From Zoogloea sp041917255 (GTDB taxonomy: Bacteria; Pseudomonadota; Gammaproteobacteria; Burkholderiales; Rhodocyclaceae): a stretch of 64,000 nt of DNA. The translations under genes and the position numbers were made by a program. Location: contig JAYRYA010000017.1 in the NCBI GenBank assembly GCA_041917255.1, forward strand, positions 24,940 through 88,939, given 5' to 3'. The notes under the pieces are model-generated. The model made no database searches, was not told the DNA's origin, and was given only the letters and a program-made list of their open reading frames with translations. Below are positions 40,425-49,166 of the stretch, in pieces. Each line of letters opens with the position of its first letter. The first letter of the stretch is position 1.

Positions 40425-42521
40425 ATGCCTCCTCCCGCCCCCCTGACCGACGCCCTCGTTCGCGAAGCGGAATCGCTCCTGCTCGGTCTGCTGCGCAACG
40501 ACCTGATCGGCGTCTATGTTGTTCAGGATCACGTGATCCGCTACGTCAACCGACGCTTTGCCGAGATGTTCGGCTATACGCCCGCGGACTTCCGGCACGG
40601 CCCCGAGATCGTACAGTTCGTCGCCCCCGACGACCGGGAGCGGGTGCTCGCCAACGTGGCCAGCCGCATCCGGGGCGAAACCACCACGGCCCACTACACC
40701 TTCCGCGGCCAGCACCGGACGGGCGGCTCCCTGGACCTGGAGGTCTTCGGCAACCGCATCCAGCTCGAAGGCCGGCCGGCGATCATCGGCCTGATGCTCG
40801 ACATCACTGCCCGCAAGGCCGCCGAGCAGACCACCGTCGAGCAGCTACACTTCATTGGCCAGCTCCTCGAGGCGATCCCCAGCCCGGTGTTCTTCAAGGA
40901 CGATCAGGCCCGCTATCTGGGCTGCAACAAGGCCTTCGAGACCTACATCGGCCGCCAGCGGAGCGAACTCATCGGGCGCTCGGTGTTCGACATCGCCCCA
41001 ACCGAACTGGCCACCCGCTACCACGAGGCCGACCAGCAGCTCTTCGACCACCCCGGCGTACAGACCTACGAGGCGTCCGTCGAATCCACCGACGGCATGC
41101 GCAAGGAAGTGATCTTCAACAAAGCCACCTGGCTGCGCTCCGACGGCCGCGTCGGCGGGCTCGTGGGCGTCATCACCGACATCACCGACCGCAAGCAGAC
41201 CGAAGCCCTGATCTGGATGCAGGCCAACTACGACCCGCTCACCTGCCTGCCCAACCGACGCCTCCTCAACGACCGCCTGGCCGAACAGATCAAACGCGCC
41301 GAGCGGGAGCGTGGCAGCCTGGCAGTGCTCTACATCGACCTGGACCGCTTCAAGGAAGTGAACGACGCCCTGGGCCACGAAGCCGGCGACCAACTGCTGA
41401 TGGAAGCTGCCCGGCGCGTGGTGGGCTGCGTGCGTGGCACCGACACCGTGGCCCGCCAGGGGGGCGACGAGTTCACCGTGCTGCTGCCCGGGCTCGCCGA
41501 CCGGGCGCCCATCGAGCGCATCGCCGAAGACATCATCCTGGCCCTCACCGAGCCCTTCCAGCTGGGCGACGAGCAGGCCTACGTCTCGGCCAGCATCGGC
41601 ATCACGCTCTTTCCCCAGGACGCCAGCAACGCGGTGACGATCCTGAAGAACGCCGATCAGGCCATGTACCACGCCAAGGAAGAAGGGCGTAACCGCTTCT
41701 GCTACTTCTCCCCCATCATGCAGGAGCGCGCCATGCTGCGCGTGCAACTGGGCAAGGACCTGCGCAGCGCCCTTGCCGAGCGCCAGCTCAGCCTGCACTT
41801 CCAGCCCATTCCCTGCCTGCGCAGCGGCAACGTCCACAAGGCCGAAGCCCTGCTGCGCTGGACGCACCCCCAACGCGGCCCGGTATCGCCAGCCGAGTTC
41901 ATCCCGGTGGCCGAAGAGCTCGGCCTGATCGACGCCATCGGCGCCTGGGTGTTCCGTCAGGCCGTGGCCACCGTCGCCCGCTGGCGCGACATGCAGCCCG
42001 CCAGCGCCACCGAGCCGGTGCAGATCACGGTCAACGCCTCACCCCGCCAGTTCGCCACCGGCACTTCGCTGGAGGTGCTGCTGGACGAACTCGACCGCCG
42101 TCACCTGCCCGGCAGCTGCATCGCCCTGGAGATCACCGAAGGCCTGCTGCTGGACGAGCGCCCCACTGTCACCGCACAACTCACGCGCCTCTCGGCTGCC
42201 GGCATCCAGATCTCCCTCGACGATTTCGGCACCGGCTACTCGGCGATGGCCTATCTCAAGCGGATGGACATCCATACCCTCAAGATCGACCGCTCCTTCA
42301 TCCGTGACCTGACCACCGACCCCAGCGACCTGGCCATCACCGAAGCCATCATCGCCATGGCCCACAAGCTTGGCCTCCAGGTGGTGGCCGAAGGCGTCGA
42401 AACCGAATCCCAGCGCGACCGCCTCATCGCTGCCCAGTGCGACTACGGCCAGGGCTACCTGTTCGCCCGCCCGATGCCTGAAGACGCCTTCCTCGAACTC
42501 ATTGCCTGCCCACCCGCATGA
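40425..42521 (+). CDS. PAS-PAS-GGDEF-EAL cyclic-di-GMP enzyme
   Basis: A 698-residue soluble c-di-GMP turnover protein. Two PAS domains (~res 20-135, NDLIGVYVVQDHVIRYVNRR; ~145-260, IPSPVFFKDDQARYLGCNKA) precede a GGDEF domain with intact VARQGGDEFTVLL and an inhibitory I-site RGTD five residues before it. The EAL domain has KAEALLRW, ITEGLLLDE, LDDFGTGYSAMAYLKRMDI, KIDRSFI and VVAEGVET, so it too looks active. No membrane helix is seen. It starts 29 nt after the AraC gene and overlaps the next kinase gene by ATGA, forming a three-gene signalling operon. Confidence 0.93.
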   Translation: MPPPAPLTDALVREAESLLLGLLRNDLIGVYVVQDHVIRYVNRRFAEMFGYTPADFRHGPEIVQFVAPDDRERVLANVASRIRGETTTAHYTFRGQHRTGGSLDLEVFGNRIQLEGRPAIIGLMLDITARKAAEQTTVEQLHFIGQLLEAIPSPVFFKDDQARYLGCNKAFETYIGRQRSELIGRSVFDIAPTELATRYHEADQQLFDHPGVQTYEASVESTDGMRKEVIFNKATWLRSDGRVGGLVGVITDITDRKQTEALIWMQANYDPLTCLPNRRLLNDRLAEQIKRAERERGSLAVLYIDLDRFKEVNDALGHEAGDQLLMEAARRVVGCVRGTDTVARQGGDEFTVLLPGLADRAPIERIAEDIILALTEPFQLGDEQAYVSASIGITLFPQDASNAVTILKNADQAMYHAKEEGRNRFCYFSPIMQERAMLRVQLGKDLRSALAERQLSLHFQPIPCLRSGNVHKAEALLRWTHPQRGPVSPAEFIPVAEELGLIDAIGAWVFRQAVATVARWRDMQPASATEPVQITVNASPRQFATGTSLEVLLDELDRRHLPGSCIALEITEGLLLDERPTVTAQLTRLSAAGIQISLDDFGTGYSAMAYLKRMDIHTLKIDRSFIRDLTTDPSDLAITEAIIAMAHKLGLQVVAEGVETESQRDRLIAAQCDYGQGYLFARPMPEDAFLELIACPPA

Positions 42522-44569
42522 TCGCCCGCATCGCCTCACCGGCCATCAAGCCCAGCTCGCCCGAAGAGCTGCGTCGCTACGATCTGCTCCTGGCCGGCTT
42601 CGACCTGCTCGACCAGGCCATCGCAGTGTTCGACGCCACGCCCAAGCTCGTCACCTGGAACAAGGCCCTGCTGCGATTGCTGGATTTCCCCGAAGCGCTG
42701 GTGCGTGTCGGCACGCCCTTCGAGGAGTTCCTGCGCTTCAACTTCCAGCGCGGCGAATACGGCAGCGGCGACGTGGAACGCCTGATCGCCGAACGCATGG
42801 CCTCGGTGCGCGCCTTCCAGCCCCACAGCGCCGAGCGCACCCGGCCCAACGGCCAGGTACTGGCGATCCGCGGCGTGCCCATCCCCAACCTGGGCTTCGT
42901 GTCGCTGTGGACCGACATCACCGAACAGCGCCGCTACGAAACCCTCATCGAAACCCAGAACGCCGAGCTTGAGACCCGCGTCCGCGCCCGCACCGCCGAA
43001 CTCGAAGCTGCCACCACGCACCTCGACACGCTCGCCGGTCAACTCACGCGCAGCGAGGAGCGCCTGCGCCTCATCATGGACGCCATCCCGGCGCTCATCG
43101 CCTATGTGGACGCCGGCGAACACTACCGATTTGCAAACCGCGGCTACACCGAGTGGTTCGGCCTCGACCGGGACGCCATCGTCGGGCGCAGCATCCAGGA
43201 GGTGTTCGGCCCCGAAGCCTATGCCCAGATCAAGCCCTACCTCGACCAGGCGGCCTCCGGCGAACAGGTCAGCTACGAATACTCCCGCATCAACACCGCC
43301 GGCAAGCAGGTTTACGCCCGCAGCGCAGTCGTCCCGGAAGCCTCCCTCGCCGGTGGGGTTCAGGGCTACTTCGTGCTCTCCATCGACATCACCGAGCAGA
43401 AGGCCAGTCAGGCTGCGCTGATTCAGGCCCAGAAGATGGAAGCCGTCGGCCAGCTCACTGGCGGCCTCGCCCATGATTTCAACAACCTGCTCACCATCAT
43501 CACCGGCAACCTCGCCACGCTGAAGGACAAGCTGCCCCCGGGCCAGGGCTTCGACGACTTCCTCGACCCTGCCCTCTCCGCCGCCCGCCGCGGCACCGAA
43601 CTGATCCGCCGGCTGCTCACCTTCTCCCGCCAGCAACCGCTGGAGCCGAGCCCGGTGGAAGTCGGCGCGCTCGTGCACGGCATGACGCAGCTGCTGTCGC
43701 GCTCCCTCACCGAGCGCATCGCCTTCCACCTGGAGCTGCCCACCGAGAAGCTCTATGCCCTGGTGGACCCGCACCAGCTCGAGAACGCCCTGCTCAACCT
43801 CGCCATCAACGCCCGCGACGCCATGCCCGAAGGCGGCGAACTCTCCATTGGCGTCGCCCGCCGCCACGTTTCTGCCAGCCTCGCGCTGCTGGTTGAGGTG
43901 CCCGCCGGCGAATACGTTCAGTTCGACGTCTCCGACACCGGCACCGGCATCCCGCCGGAACTCCTGCCCAGGCTCTTCGAACCCTTCTTCACCACCAAGG
44001 CCTTCGGCGCCGGCAGCGGTCTCGGGCTGGCGATGGTGTATGGCTTCATCCGCCAGTCCGGCGGCAACATCCGCATTGTCAGCACGCCGGGCAGGGGCAC
44101 CAACGTGCGCTTCATCCTGCCGACGACCGACGCCCCTGCCACGACGCCCGCCGCCCCCCAGCCCGAAACCATCGACCTTGCCGCCGAGCGTCGGCTCGTG
44201 CTGCTGGTCGAGGACGAACCCGAGGTGCGCAAGGTCATCCGCCAACAGCTCACCGAGCTGGGCTTTCCGGTGATCGAGGCCGCCAACGGCATCGAGGCCC
44301 GGGCCATGCTCGAAGCGGTCGACGACATCGCCCTGCTCGTCTCCGACACCGTGATGCCCGCCATGGGCGGCCGCGAATTGGCCGCCGCCGCCCGCGCCCT
44401 TCGGCCTACACTGCCGATACTGATGATCACCGGTTACGCCACCGGCGACATCCCGCCCGGCGCACCGGACATCCCCACCCTGCGCAAACCCTTCGACCGG
44501 GCCGCCCTCGCCGCCGCCATCCGTAGCGCCGTGGCGCCCTTCGCCCCCTCGGAGCCCACCGCCCAATGA
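42518..44569 (+). CDS. PAS-containing hybrid histidine kinase with receiver
   Basis: A 683-residue soluble hybrid kinase. Two PAS-like domains (~res 25-145, FDLLDQAIAVFDATPKLVTW; ~185-300, IMDAIPALIAYVDAGEHYRF) are joined by a coiled coil (NAELETRVRARTAELEAATT). The HisKA box is TGGLAHDFNNLLTIITGNL, typical of HDFNN kinases, then N box (ALLNLAINARDAMPEGGEL), G1 (VSDTGTGIPPELL), F box and G2 (GAGSGLGLAMVYGFIRQSGG). The C-terminal receiver has VLLVEDEPEVRKVIR, LLVSDTVMPAMGG and LRKPFD. It overlaps both neighbours by 4 nt. Confidence 0.93.
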   Translation: MIARIASPAIKPSSPEELRRYDLLLAGFDLLDQAIAVFDATPKLVTWNKALLRLLDFPEALVRVGTPFEEFLRFNFQRGEYGSGDVERLIAERMASVRAFQPHSAERTRPNGQVLAIRGVPIPNLGFVSLWTDITEQRRYETLIETQNAELETRVRARTAELEAATTHLDTLAGQLTRSEERLRLIMDAIPALIAYVDAGEHYRFANRGYTEWFGLDRDAIVGRSIQEVFGPEAYAQIKPYLDQAASGEQVSYEYSRINTAGKQVYARSAVVPEASLAGGVQGYFVLSIDITEQKASQAALIQAQKMEAVGQLTGGLAHDFNNLLTIITGNLATLKDKLPPGQGFDDFLDPALSAARRGTELIRRLLTFSRQQPLEPSPVEVGALVHGMTQLLSRSLTERIAFHLELPTEKLYALVDPHQLENALLNLAINARDAMPEGGELSIGVARRHVSASLALLVEVPAGEYVQFDVSDTGTGIPPELLPRLFEPFFTTKAFGAGSGLGLAMVYGFIRQSGGNIRIVSTPGRGTNVRFILPTTDAPATTPAAPQPETIDLAAERRLVLLVEDEPEVRKVIRQQLTELGFPVIEAANGIEARAMLEAVDDIALLVSDTVMPAMGGRELAAAARALRPTLPILMITGYATGDIPPGAPDIPTLRKPFDRAALAAAIRSAVAPFAPSEPTAQ

Positions 44570-45288
44570 CCACGCCCGACAAGGACACGCCGCTGATCTT
44601 CGTCGTCGAAGACGAAGCCGACATCGCCCGGCTGATCGCTGGCACCCTGGCCGAGTACGGCTTTCGCAGCGAAACCTTCGGCACCGGCCGCGCGCTCCTC
44701 GCCCGCGCCCGCCGGGTACAGCCCGAACTCGCCATCCTCGACCTGGGCCTGCCCGACATGGACGGCCTTCAGGTGCTGCGCGAACTGCAGGAAAGCCACC
44801 CCTGCGCGGCGCTCATCCTGACCGGCCGCGACGGGCTCACCGACCGGGTGCTGGGCCTCGAGCTAGGCGCCGACGACTACCTCGTCAAACCCTTCGAGCC
44901 CCGCGAGCTGGTCGCACGGGTACGCTCCATCCTGCGCCGCTACCAGAAAGCTCCGGCCAGCGAGCCCGCCAGCCACAGTGCGGTGCGCTTCGCCGGCTGG
45001 CACTTCGACATCGGCCGCCTCAGCCTCGCCCACGATGACGGCCGCGAGGTGAGCCTCTCCGCCGCGGAAGCCGCCCTGCTGCAAACCCTCCTCAAGCGCC
45101 CCAACAAGATCCTCACCCGCGAGCAGCTCATCGGCGAGCGCGAACTCGACCCCTTCGACCGCAGCATCGACGTGCGCATCTCGCGCCTGCGCCGCAAGCT
45201 CGAAGACGACCCGCAGGACCCGAAGATCATCAAGACCGTCTATGGCGCCGGCTACCTGCTGTGCGCCAGCGTCGAGTGGCAGGGCTGA
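44566..45288 (+). CDS. OmpR-family response regulator
   Basis: A 240-residue regulator. The receiver (res ~7-120) has FVVEDEADIARLIAG, the phosphoacceptor in LAILDLGLPDMDGLQVL, LTGRDGLTDRVLGLELGADD and DYLVKPF. The winged helix (res ~140-235) shows EVSLSAAEAALLQTLLKRPN, REQLIGERELDPFDRSIDVR and VYGAGYLLC. It overlaps the hybrid kinase by ATGA and is the likely DNA-binding output of the set. Target genes are not indicated by the sequence. Confidence 0.93.
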   Translation: MTTPDKDTPLIFVVEDEADIARLIAGTLAEYGFRSETFGTGRALLARARRVQPELAILDLGLPDMDGLQVLRELQESHPCAALILTGRDGLTDRVLGLELGADDYLVKPFEPRELVARVRSILRRYQKAPASEPASHSAVRFAGWHFDIGRLSLAHDDGREVSLSAAEAALLQTLLKRPNKILTREQLIGERELDPFDRSIDVRISRLRRKLEDDPQDPKIIKTVYGAGYLLCASVEWQG

Positions 45289-45297
45289 TCGACCGAC

Positions 45298-45332
45298 AAA
45301 AAACCCGCCCCGCCTGATGGCGGAAACGGGTT
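45298..45332 (-). terminator. Rho-independent terminator of the cytochrome c peroxidase gene
   Basis: Stem AACCCG/CGGGTT (45302-45332) with inner stem CCGCC/GGCGG and loop TGAT, followed on the minus strand by a T-run (plus A-run 45298-45303). It lies 24 nt past the peroxidase stop and just after the OmpR-type gene, so it may serve both. Confidence 0.8.
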
Positions 45333-45355
45333 CGGGACCGACGCAAAAAACGCCC

Positions 45356-46360
45356 TCAGTCGAAGGGCTTGGGCCGCGGCGTGGCATCCGCCGACGGCGG
45401 CAGGATCGGCATCGCAAACTGCGGCTGCTTGCCGGTCAGCGTCTTCAGGAAGGCCACGATTCGGGCGTTCTCCCCGGCGCTGAACTTGCGGCCCAGCTGC
45501 ACCCGACCCATGGTATCCACGGCCTCCGGCAGGGTGTTGGCGGCGCCGTCGTGGAAGTACGGATAGGTCAGTTCCACGTTGCGCAGGGTCGGCACCTTGA
45601 AGTTGAAGCGGTCGACGTCCTGGCCGGTCACCGCCACGCGGCCCTCGGCCGGGCTGCTGGCCTTGTACTGTTCCACCACCCCCATCTTCTGGTACGAATT
45701 GCCGCCCACCGCCGGGCCGTTGTGGCAGGCCACGCAGCCACTGTCCTTGAACAGCTTGTAGCCCGCCAGTTCCTCGGCGGTCAGCGCCTTCCTGTCGCCC
45801 TTCAACCACTTGTCGAAACGGGAATCCGGCGTCACCAAGGTTTCCTCGAAGGTGGCGATGGCCTGGGTCACGCGGTCGATGGTCACCTCCTCGCTGCCAA
45901 AGGCCCGCTTGAACGCACCGCGGTAGCCGGGGATCGTCTTCAGGGTGCTCACCGCCAACTCGTGGCTGTATGCCATCTCGCCCGGGTTGGCGATCGGGCC
46001 ACCGGCCTGGGCCTTCAGGTCGGCCGCGCGACCATCCCAGAACTGGGCCAGGTTGAAGCGCGAGTTGAGCACCGTCGGCGCATTGATCGGGCCCTTCTGC
46101 CAGCCGTGGCCAATGGAAGATTTCAGGTTGTCGCTGCCGCCCATCGACAGGTTGTGGCACGAATTACACGAGATGAAACCGGACTTCGACAGGCGCGGAT
46201 CGAAGAACAGCATCTTGCCCAGCTCGGCCGTGGCCGGGCTGGCGACGCGGGCGGGGGCGATCGGCTGGATGGGCTCGCCGCCGGTGGCAGCATTGACTGC
46301 CGACAGCGGGGCAAGCAGGCAGGCAAGCAGCGCAAGGCCAGGCTTGAGTTTGATTTTCAT
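45356..46360 (-). CDS. Di-heme cytochrome c peroxidase (CcpA/MauG family)
   Basis: A 334-residue periplasmic protein. The signal GLALLACLLAPLSAVNA is followed by two c-type heme motifs, ISCNSCHNLSMGGSDN (CxxCH) and SGCVACHNGPAVGGNSY (CxxCH). Flanking residues fit di-heme peroxidases (ELGKMLFFDPRLSKSG, APTVLNSRFNLAQFWDGRA, VPTLRNVELTYPYFHDGA). It would reduce hydrogen peroxide with electrons from a c-type cytochrome. A 19-bp palindrome sits next to its -10-like element, and a terminator follows. Monocistronic. Confidence 0.95.
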   Translation of the reverse strand: MKIKLKPGLALLACLLAPLSAVNAATGGEPIQPIAPARVASPATAELGKMLFFDPRLSKSGFISCNSCHNLSMGGSDNLKSSIGHGWQKGPINAPTVLNSRFNLAQFWDGRAADLKAQAGGPIANPGEMAYSHELAVSTLKTIPGYRGAFKRAFGSEEVTIDRVTQAIATFEETLVTPDSRFDKWLKGDRKALTAEELAGYKLFKDSGCVACHNGPAVGGNSYQKMGVVEQYKASSPAEGRVAVTGQDVDRFNFKVPTLRNVELTYPYFHDGAANTLPEAVDTMGRVQLGRKFSAGENARIVAFLKTLTGKQPQFAMPILPPSADATPRPKPFD

Positions 46361-46438
46361 GGGATGCTCCAGTGGGTGATGACGACGCCCGACATGCCCG
46401 CCGAAAGCTGCACGACAGGCCGGACCAGACAGCCCGCA

Positions 46439-46472
46439 ATTATCCCGAGCAAAACTTAAGCAATGCTTAAGT
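46439..46472 (-). promoter_or_regulatory. Operator-like palindrome by the cytochrome c peroxidase promoter
   Basis: ACTTAAGC-AAT-GCTTAAGT (46454-46472) is a perfect 8-bp inverted repeat. A minus-strand -10-like GATAAT lies at 46439-46444, so the repeat would cover the -35 region. It does not match the FNR/Anr site TTGAT-N4-ATCAA. Regulator unknown. Confidence 0.6.
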
Positions 46473-46634
46473 GATATTTAAACGTCGTCACACCAGGGAA
46501 AATAAGCAAAAACAGACCGCCTGCAATTCAACCCCAGACAATGCCACGCCACCATCGGGGCCGCCCCCCTTCCTCCCCTAGCCCCCCACTCGTACAATTT
46601 CCGGTTCTGACCAAATAAACGAGGGAGAACAACC

Positions 46635-47108
46635 ATGACCAGACCTTTCAAGATTCTCGGCGTCCAGCAGATCGCCATCGGCGGCCCGTCCAAGGATCGC
46701 CTGCGCACCCTATGGGTGGACATGTTCGGCCTTGAGGTGACCGGCAACTTCAAGTCCGAGCGCGAGAACGTGGACGAGGACATCACCGCCATGGGCAAGG
46801 GCCCGTTCAAGGTCGAAGTCGACCTGATGCAACCCCTCGACCCCGAGAAGAAACCCGCCGTGCACACCACCCCGCTCAACCACGTCGGACTGTGGGTGGA
46901 CGATCTGCCGAAGGCGGTCGAGTGGCTCGGCGCCAACGGCGTGCGCTTTGCGCCGGGCGGCATCCGCAAGGGCGCGGCCGGTTTCGACATCACCTTCCTG
47001 CACCCCAAGGGCAACGAAGAGTTCCCCATCGGCGGTGAAGGCGTGCTGATCGAGCTGGTCCAGGCCCCGCCGGAAGTGGTGGACGCCTTCGCCAAGCTCG
47101 CGGGTTGA
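46635..47108 (+). CDS. VOC (glyoxalase/epimerase-like) family protein
   Basis: A 157-residue vicinal-oxygen-chelate protein with two beta-alpha-beta-beta-beta modules: ILGVQQIAIGGPSKDRLRTL (first metal-side strand) and LNHVGLWVDDLPKAVEWLGA (His ligand), then GVLIELVQAP with the end Glu. The pattern resembles methylmalonyl-CoA epimerases and lactoylglutathione lyases, but the substrate cannot be fixed. SD GAGGGAG precedes the ATG. With icmF and several CoA ligases in the region, an acyl-CoA epimerase role is possible; it is not in an operon with them. Confidence 0.82.
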   Translation: MTRPFKILGVQQIAIGGPSKDRLRTLWVDMFGLEVTGNFKSERENVDEDITAMGKGPFKVEVDLMQPLDPEKKPAVHTTPLNHVGLWVDDLPKAVEWLGANGVRFAPGGIRKGAAGFDITFLHPKGNEEFPIGGEGVLIELVQAPPEVVDAFAKLAG

Positions 47109-47150
47109 CCCCGCTGCCGGGGGCAGACACGCGTCCCGGCATGCCGGCCG

Positions 47151-47183
47151 CGCGGGAAAACGAATAGCATTCGCATTCCCGCG
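47151..47183. promoter_or_regulatory. Long inverted repeat upstream of the double-SBP receptor gene
   Basis: CGCGGGAA-AA-CGAAT-AGC-ATTCG-CA-TTCCCGCG: arms of 8 and 5 bp around a 3-nt loop, with a 2x2 mismatch. No T-run follows on either strand. It lies 23 nt before the receptor ATG. It could be an operator (the inner part is somewhat Fur-like), a terminator of the VOC gene, or an mRNA hairpin. Confidence 0.5.
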
Positions 47184-47205
47184 CCCATTCAATCAAGTTA
47201 TCGCC

Positions 47206-49128
47206 ATGAATCAACCCTGCCAGACGCTGGCTGCACGCATCGTTCGCCTGCTGCTGCTCTGTCTGGCCGTTGCCGGATGTCTCGCTGCAACGGCAGCCAG
47301 CGCCGCCCGCAACGAAACCGACTGGGATGGCGATCCAGTAACGCGCTTCCGCGCCAGCCTCAGCCACCCCGAACTCCTGTGGCTGGACGCCCACCCCGAA
47401 CTGCGGGTCGGCAACGGGCCGGATTACCAGCCGTTCTACGCGTGGCGCGACAAACGCTACACCGGCCCCAGCGCCGACTACCTCGAACTGCTCAGCCGAC
47501 GCACCGGGCTGCGCTTCCGGTTCAACCGCTACGACGACTTCCCCCGCGCGCTACGGGCCCTGGAGCACGGCGAGGTGGATCTCATCCCCACCCTCACGCC
47601 TACAGAGTCGCGGCGGCGCAAGTTCCTGTTCACCGGCGGCTACCTGCACTCACCGCCCATCGTCGTCACCCGCAGCGGCAGCGGCGCCGTCGCCCTGCCG
47701 GGCAACCTTGAAGGCATCCGGATCGCCATCGAAAAGGGGCACGCCTCCCTCGACGTCCTGACGCGCAGCCGCCCCAAGGCCATCTTCGTCGAGACCGCCA
47801 CCTCGGCCGATGCCCTGCGCGCCGTCTCGAACGGCGACGCCGACGCCTACATCGGCATGCTGGCCGTCGCCCATTTCTACATCGAGCAGCTCGGGCTGGC
47901 CAACCTTCAGGTGCGTCAGCGCTTCGATGCAGACCTCTCCGCGATGGCCTTTGCGGTGAGCAACAACCAGCGCACATTGATGGGCATCCTCCAGAAGGCG
48001 ATGCGCTTCATCAGCGACGACGAGAGCAAGGCGCTGGTCCGCCGCTACCTGCCGCCGGGCAACGGCATTCCTGGCGTGTCCTTCCAGCCCACGGCAGCCG
48101 AGCAGGCCTGGCTGCTCAGCCACGGCCCGGTGCGCATGGGCTATGACCAGGCCTTCTACCCCCTCAGCTACACCAACCGTCATCACCAGGCAGAAGGCTA
48201 CTCCGTCGAACTGTTCCGACTCCTGCGGGACAAAGCCGGTCTGACCGTCAACGAGAACGCCGGCCCGTGGTCGGCGGTGCTCAACAAGGCCGTCGCCGGC
48301 CAGCTCGATGTCCTGGTGGCCGTCGCCAACACCCCCGAACGCCGCGAGCATCTGCACTTCATCGGCCCCTACCTGTCGTCGCCCACCGCCATCGTCACCC
48401 GCAGCAATTTTCAGCAAGTCTGGGATCTGGCCAGCTTCGGCGGGCGCAAGCTGGCCCTGCTGAAGGATCACTTCCTCATCAACCGTATCCGCAGCGCCTA
48501 CCCCAGCATCCAGCTGATGGAAGTCGCCACCCAGGAAGAAGCCCTCAGCCTGGTGGCCGCTGGCTCGGCCGACGTGACCATCGGTAACCTCCACGCGGTG
48601 AATCGGCTGATCCAGTCGCGCTTCCTCGGCACGCTCTACATTGCCGGCCACGTGCCCGACGGCGACAGCGAGCTTTATTTCGGCGTCACAAAGGATGCGC
48701 CCGAACTCGCAGCCATCCTGCGCCGGGCGCTCGAATCGGTCACCCCGACCGACATCGCCACCGCCAAGAACCGCTGGCTCGACACCGTGTACACCCCCAC
48801 CCAGCCCAGCACCCCGGCCGCCGCCATCCCGCCGATGCACCTCTGGATAGGCCTCGCCCTCGCCGCCGGCTGCATTGGCCTGGGGATCGCCTATACCCGC
48901 GAACGGCTGGCCCGCCGCCAGCTCGACGCGCGCTTCACCACCCTCACCCGCAGCCTGGCACCCCTCAACCAGGATCTCCTGCGCGACGGAAGCGCCCTGC
49001 AGCGCGCCCTCGCCGAGGACGACGTGGCCCTGGCCGTCGACCTCACGGACCTCATCCAGCGCACCCGGCAAGGCCTCGACGACGCGCTGCAGAGCACCGT
49101 AAACGGCAAACCGCCGGCAGGCGCCTGA
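47206..49128 (+). CDS. Membrane-anchored double SBP_bac_3 receptor without kinase
   Basis: A 640-residue protein. The N-terminus (RLLLLCLAVAGCLAATAASA) is a signal, possibly a lipoprotein signal (VAGC). Two tandem amino-acid-type periplasmic binding domains follow: ~res 55-285 (HPELRVGNGPDYQPFYAWRD, VDLIPTLTPTESRRRKFLFT) and ~295-530 (GPVRMGYDQAFYPLSYTNRH, LDVLVAVANTPERREHLHFI). One helix (LWIGLALAAGCIGLGIAY, ~res 545-562) leads to a ~75-residue cytoplasmic tail (LARRQLDARFTTLTRSLAPL). This is the sensor layout of BvgS/EvgS kinases, but no HisKA, HATPase, GGDEF or EAL domain follows. It may signal through an unlinked partner, or be a shortened kinase. Confidence 0.82.
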   Translation: MNQPCQTLAARIVRLLLLCLAVAGCLAATAASAARNETDWDGDPVTRFRASLSHPELLWLDAHPELRVGNGPDYQPFYAWRDKRYTGPSADYLELLSRRTGLRFRFNRYDDFPRALRALEHGEVDLIPTLTPTESRRRKFLFTGGYLHSPPIVVTRSGSGAVALPGNLEGIRIAIEKGHASLDVLTRSRPKAIFVETATSADALRAVSNGDADAYIGMLAVAHFYIEQLGLANLQVRQRFDADLSAMAFAVSNNQRTLMGILQKAMRFISDDESKALVRRYLPPGNGIPGVSFQPTAAEQAWLLSHGPVRMGYDQAFYPLSYTNRHHQAEGYSVELFRLLRDKAGLTVNENAGPWSAVLNKAVAGQLDVLVAVANTPERREHLHFIGPYLSSPTAIVTRSNFQQVWDLASFGGRKLALLKDHFLINRIRSAYPSIQLMEVATQEEALSLVAAGSADVTIGNLHAVNRLIQSRFLGTLYIAGHVPDGDSELYFGVTKDAPELAAILRRALESVTPTDIATAKNRWLDTVYTPTQPSTPAAAIPPMHLWIGLALAAGCIGLGIAYTRERLARRQLDARFTTLTRSLAPLNQDLLRDGSALQRALAEDDVALAVDLTDLIQRTRQGLDDALQSTVNGKPPAGA

Positions 49129-49166
49129 AATCCCAGGCACCCTTCGGCGGTCTTGAAACGAAAACC

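Noticed and set aside
42536..44566. Minus-strand ORF of 676 aa covering the hybrid kinase
   Set aside because: Mirror of codon bias; the sense strand has all kinase motifs in order.
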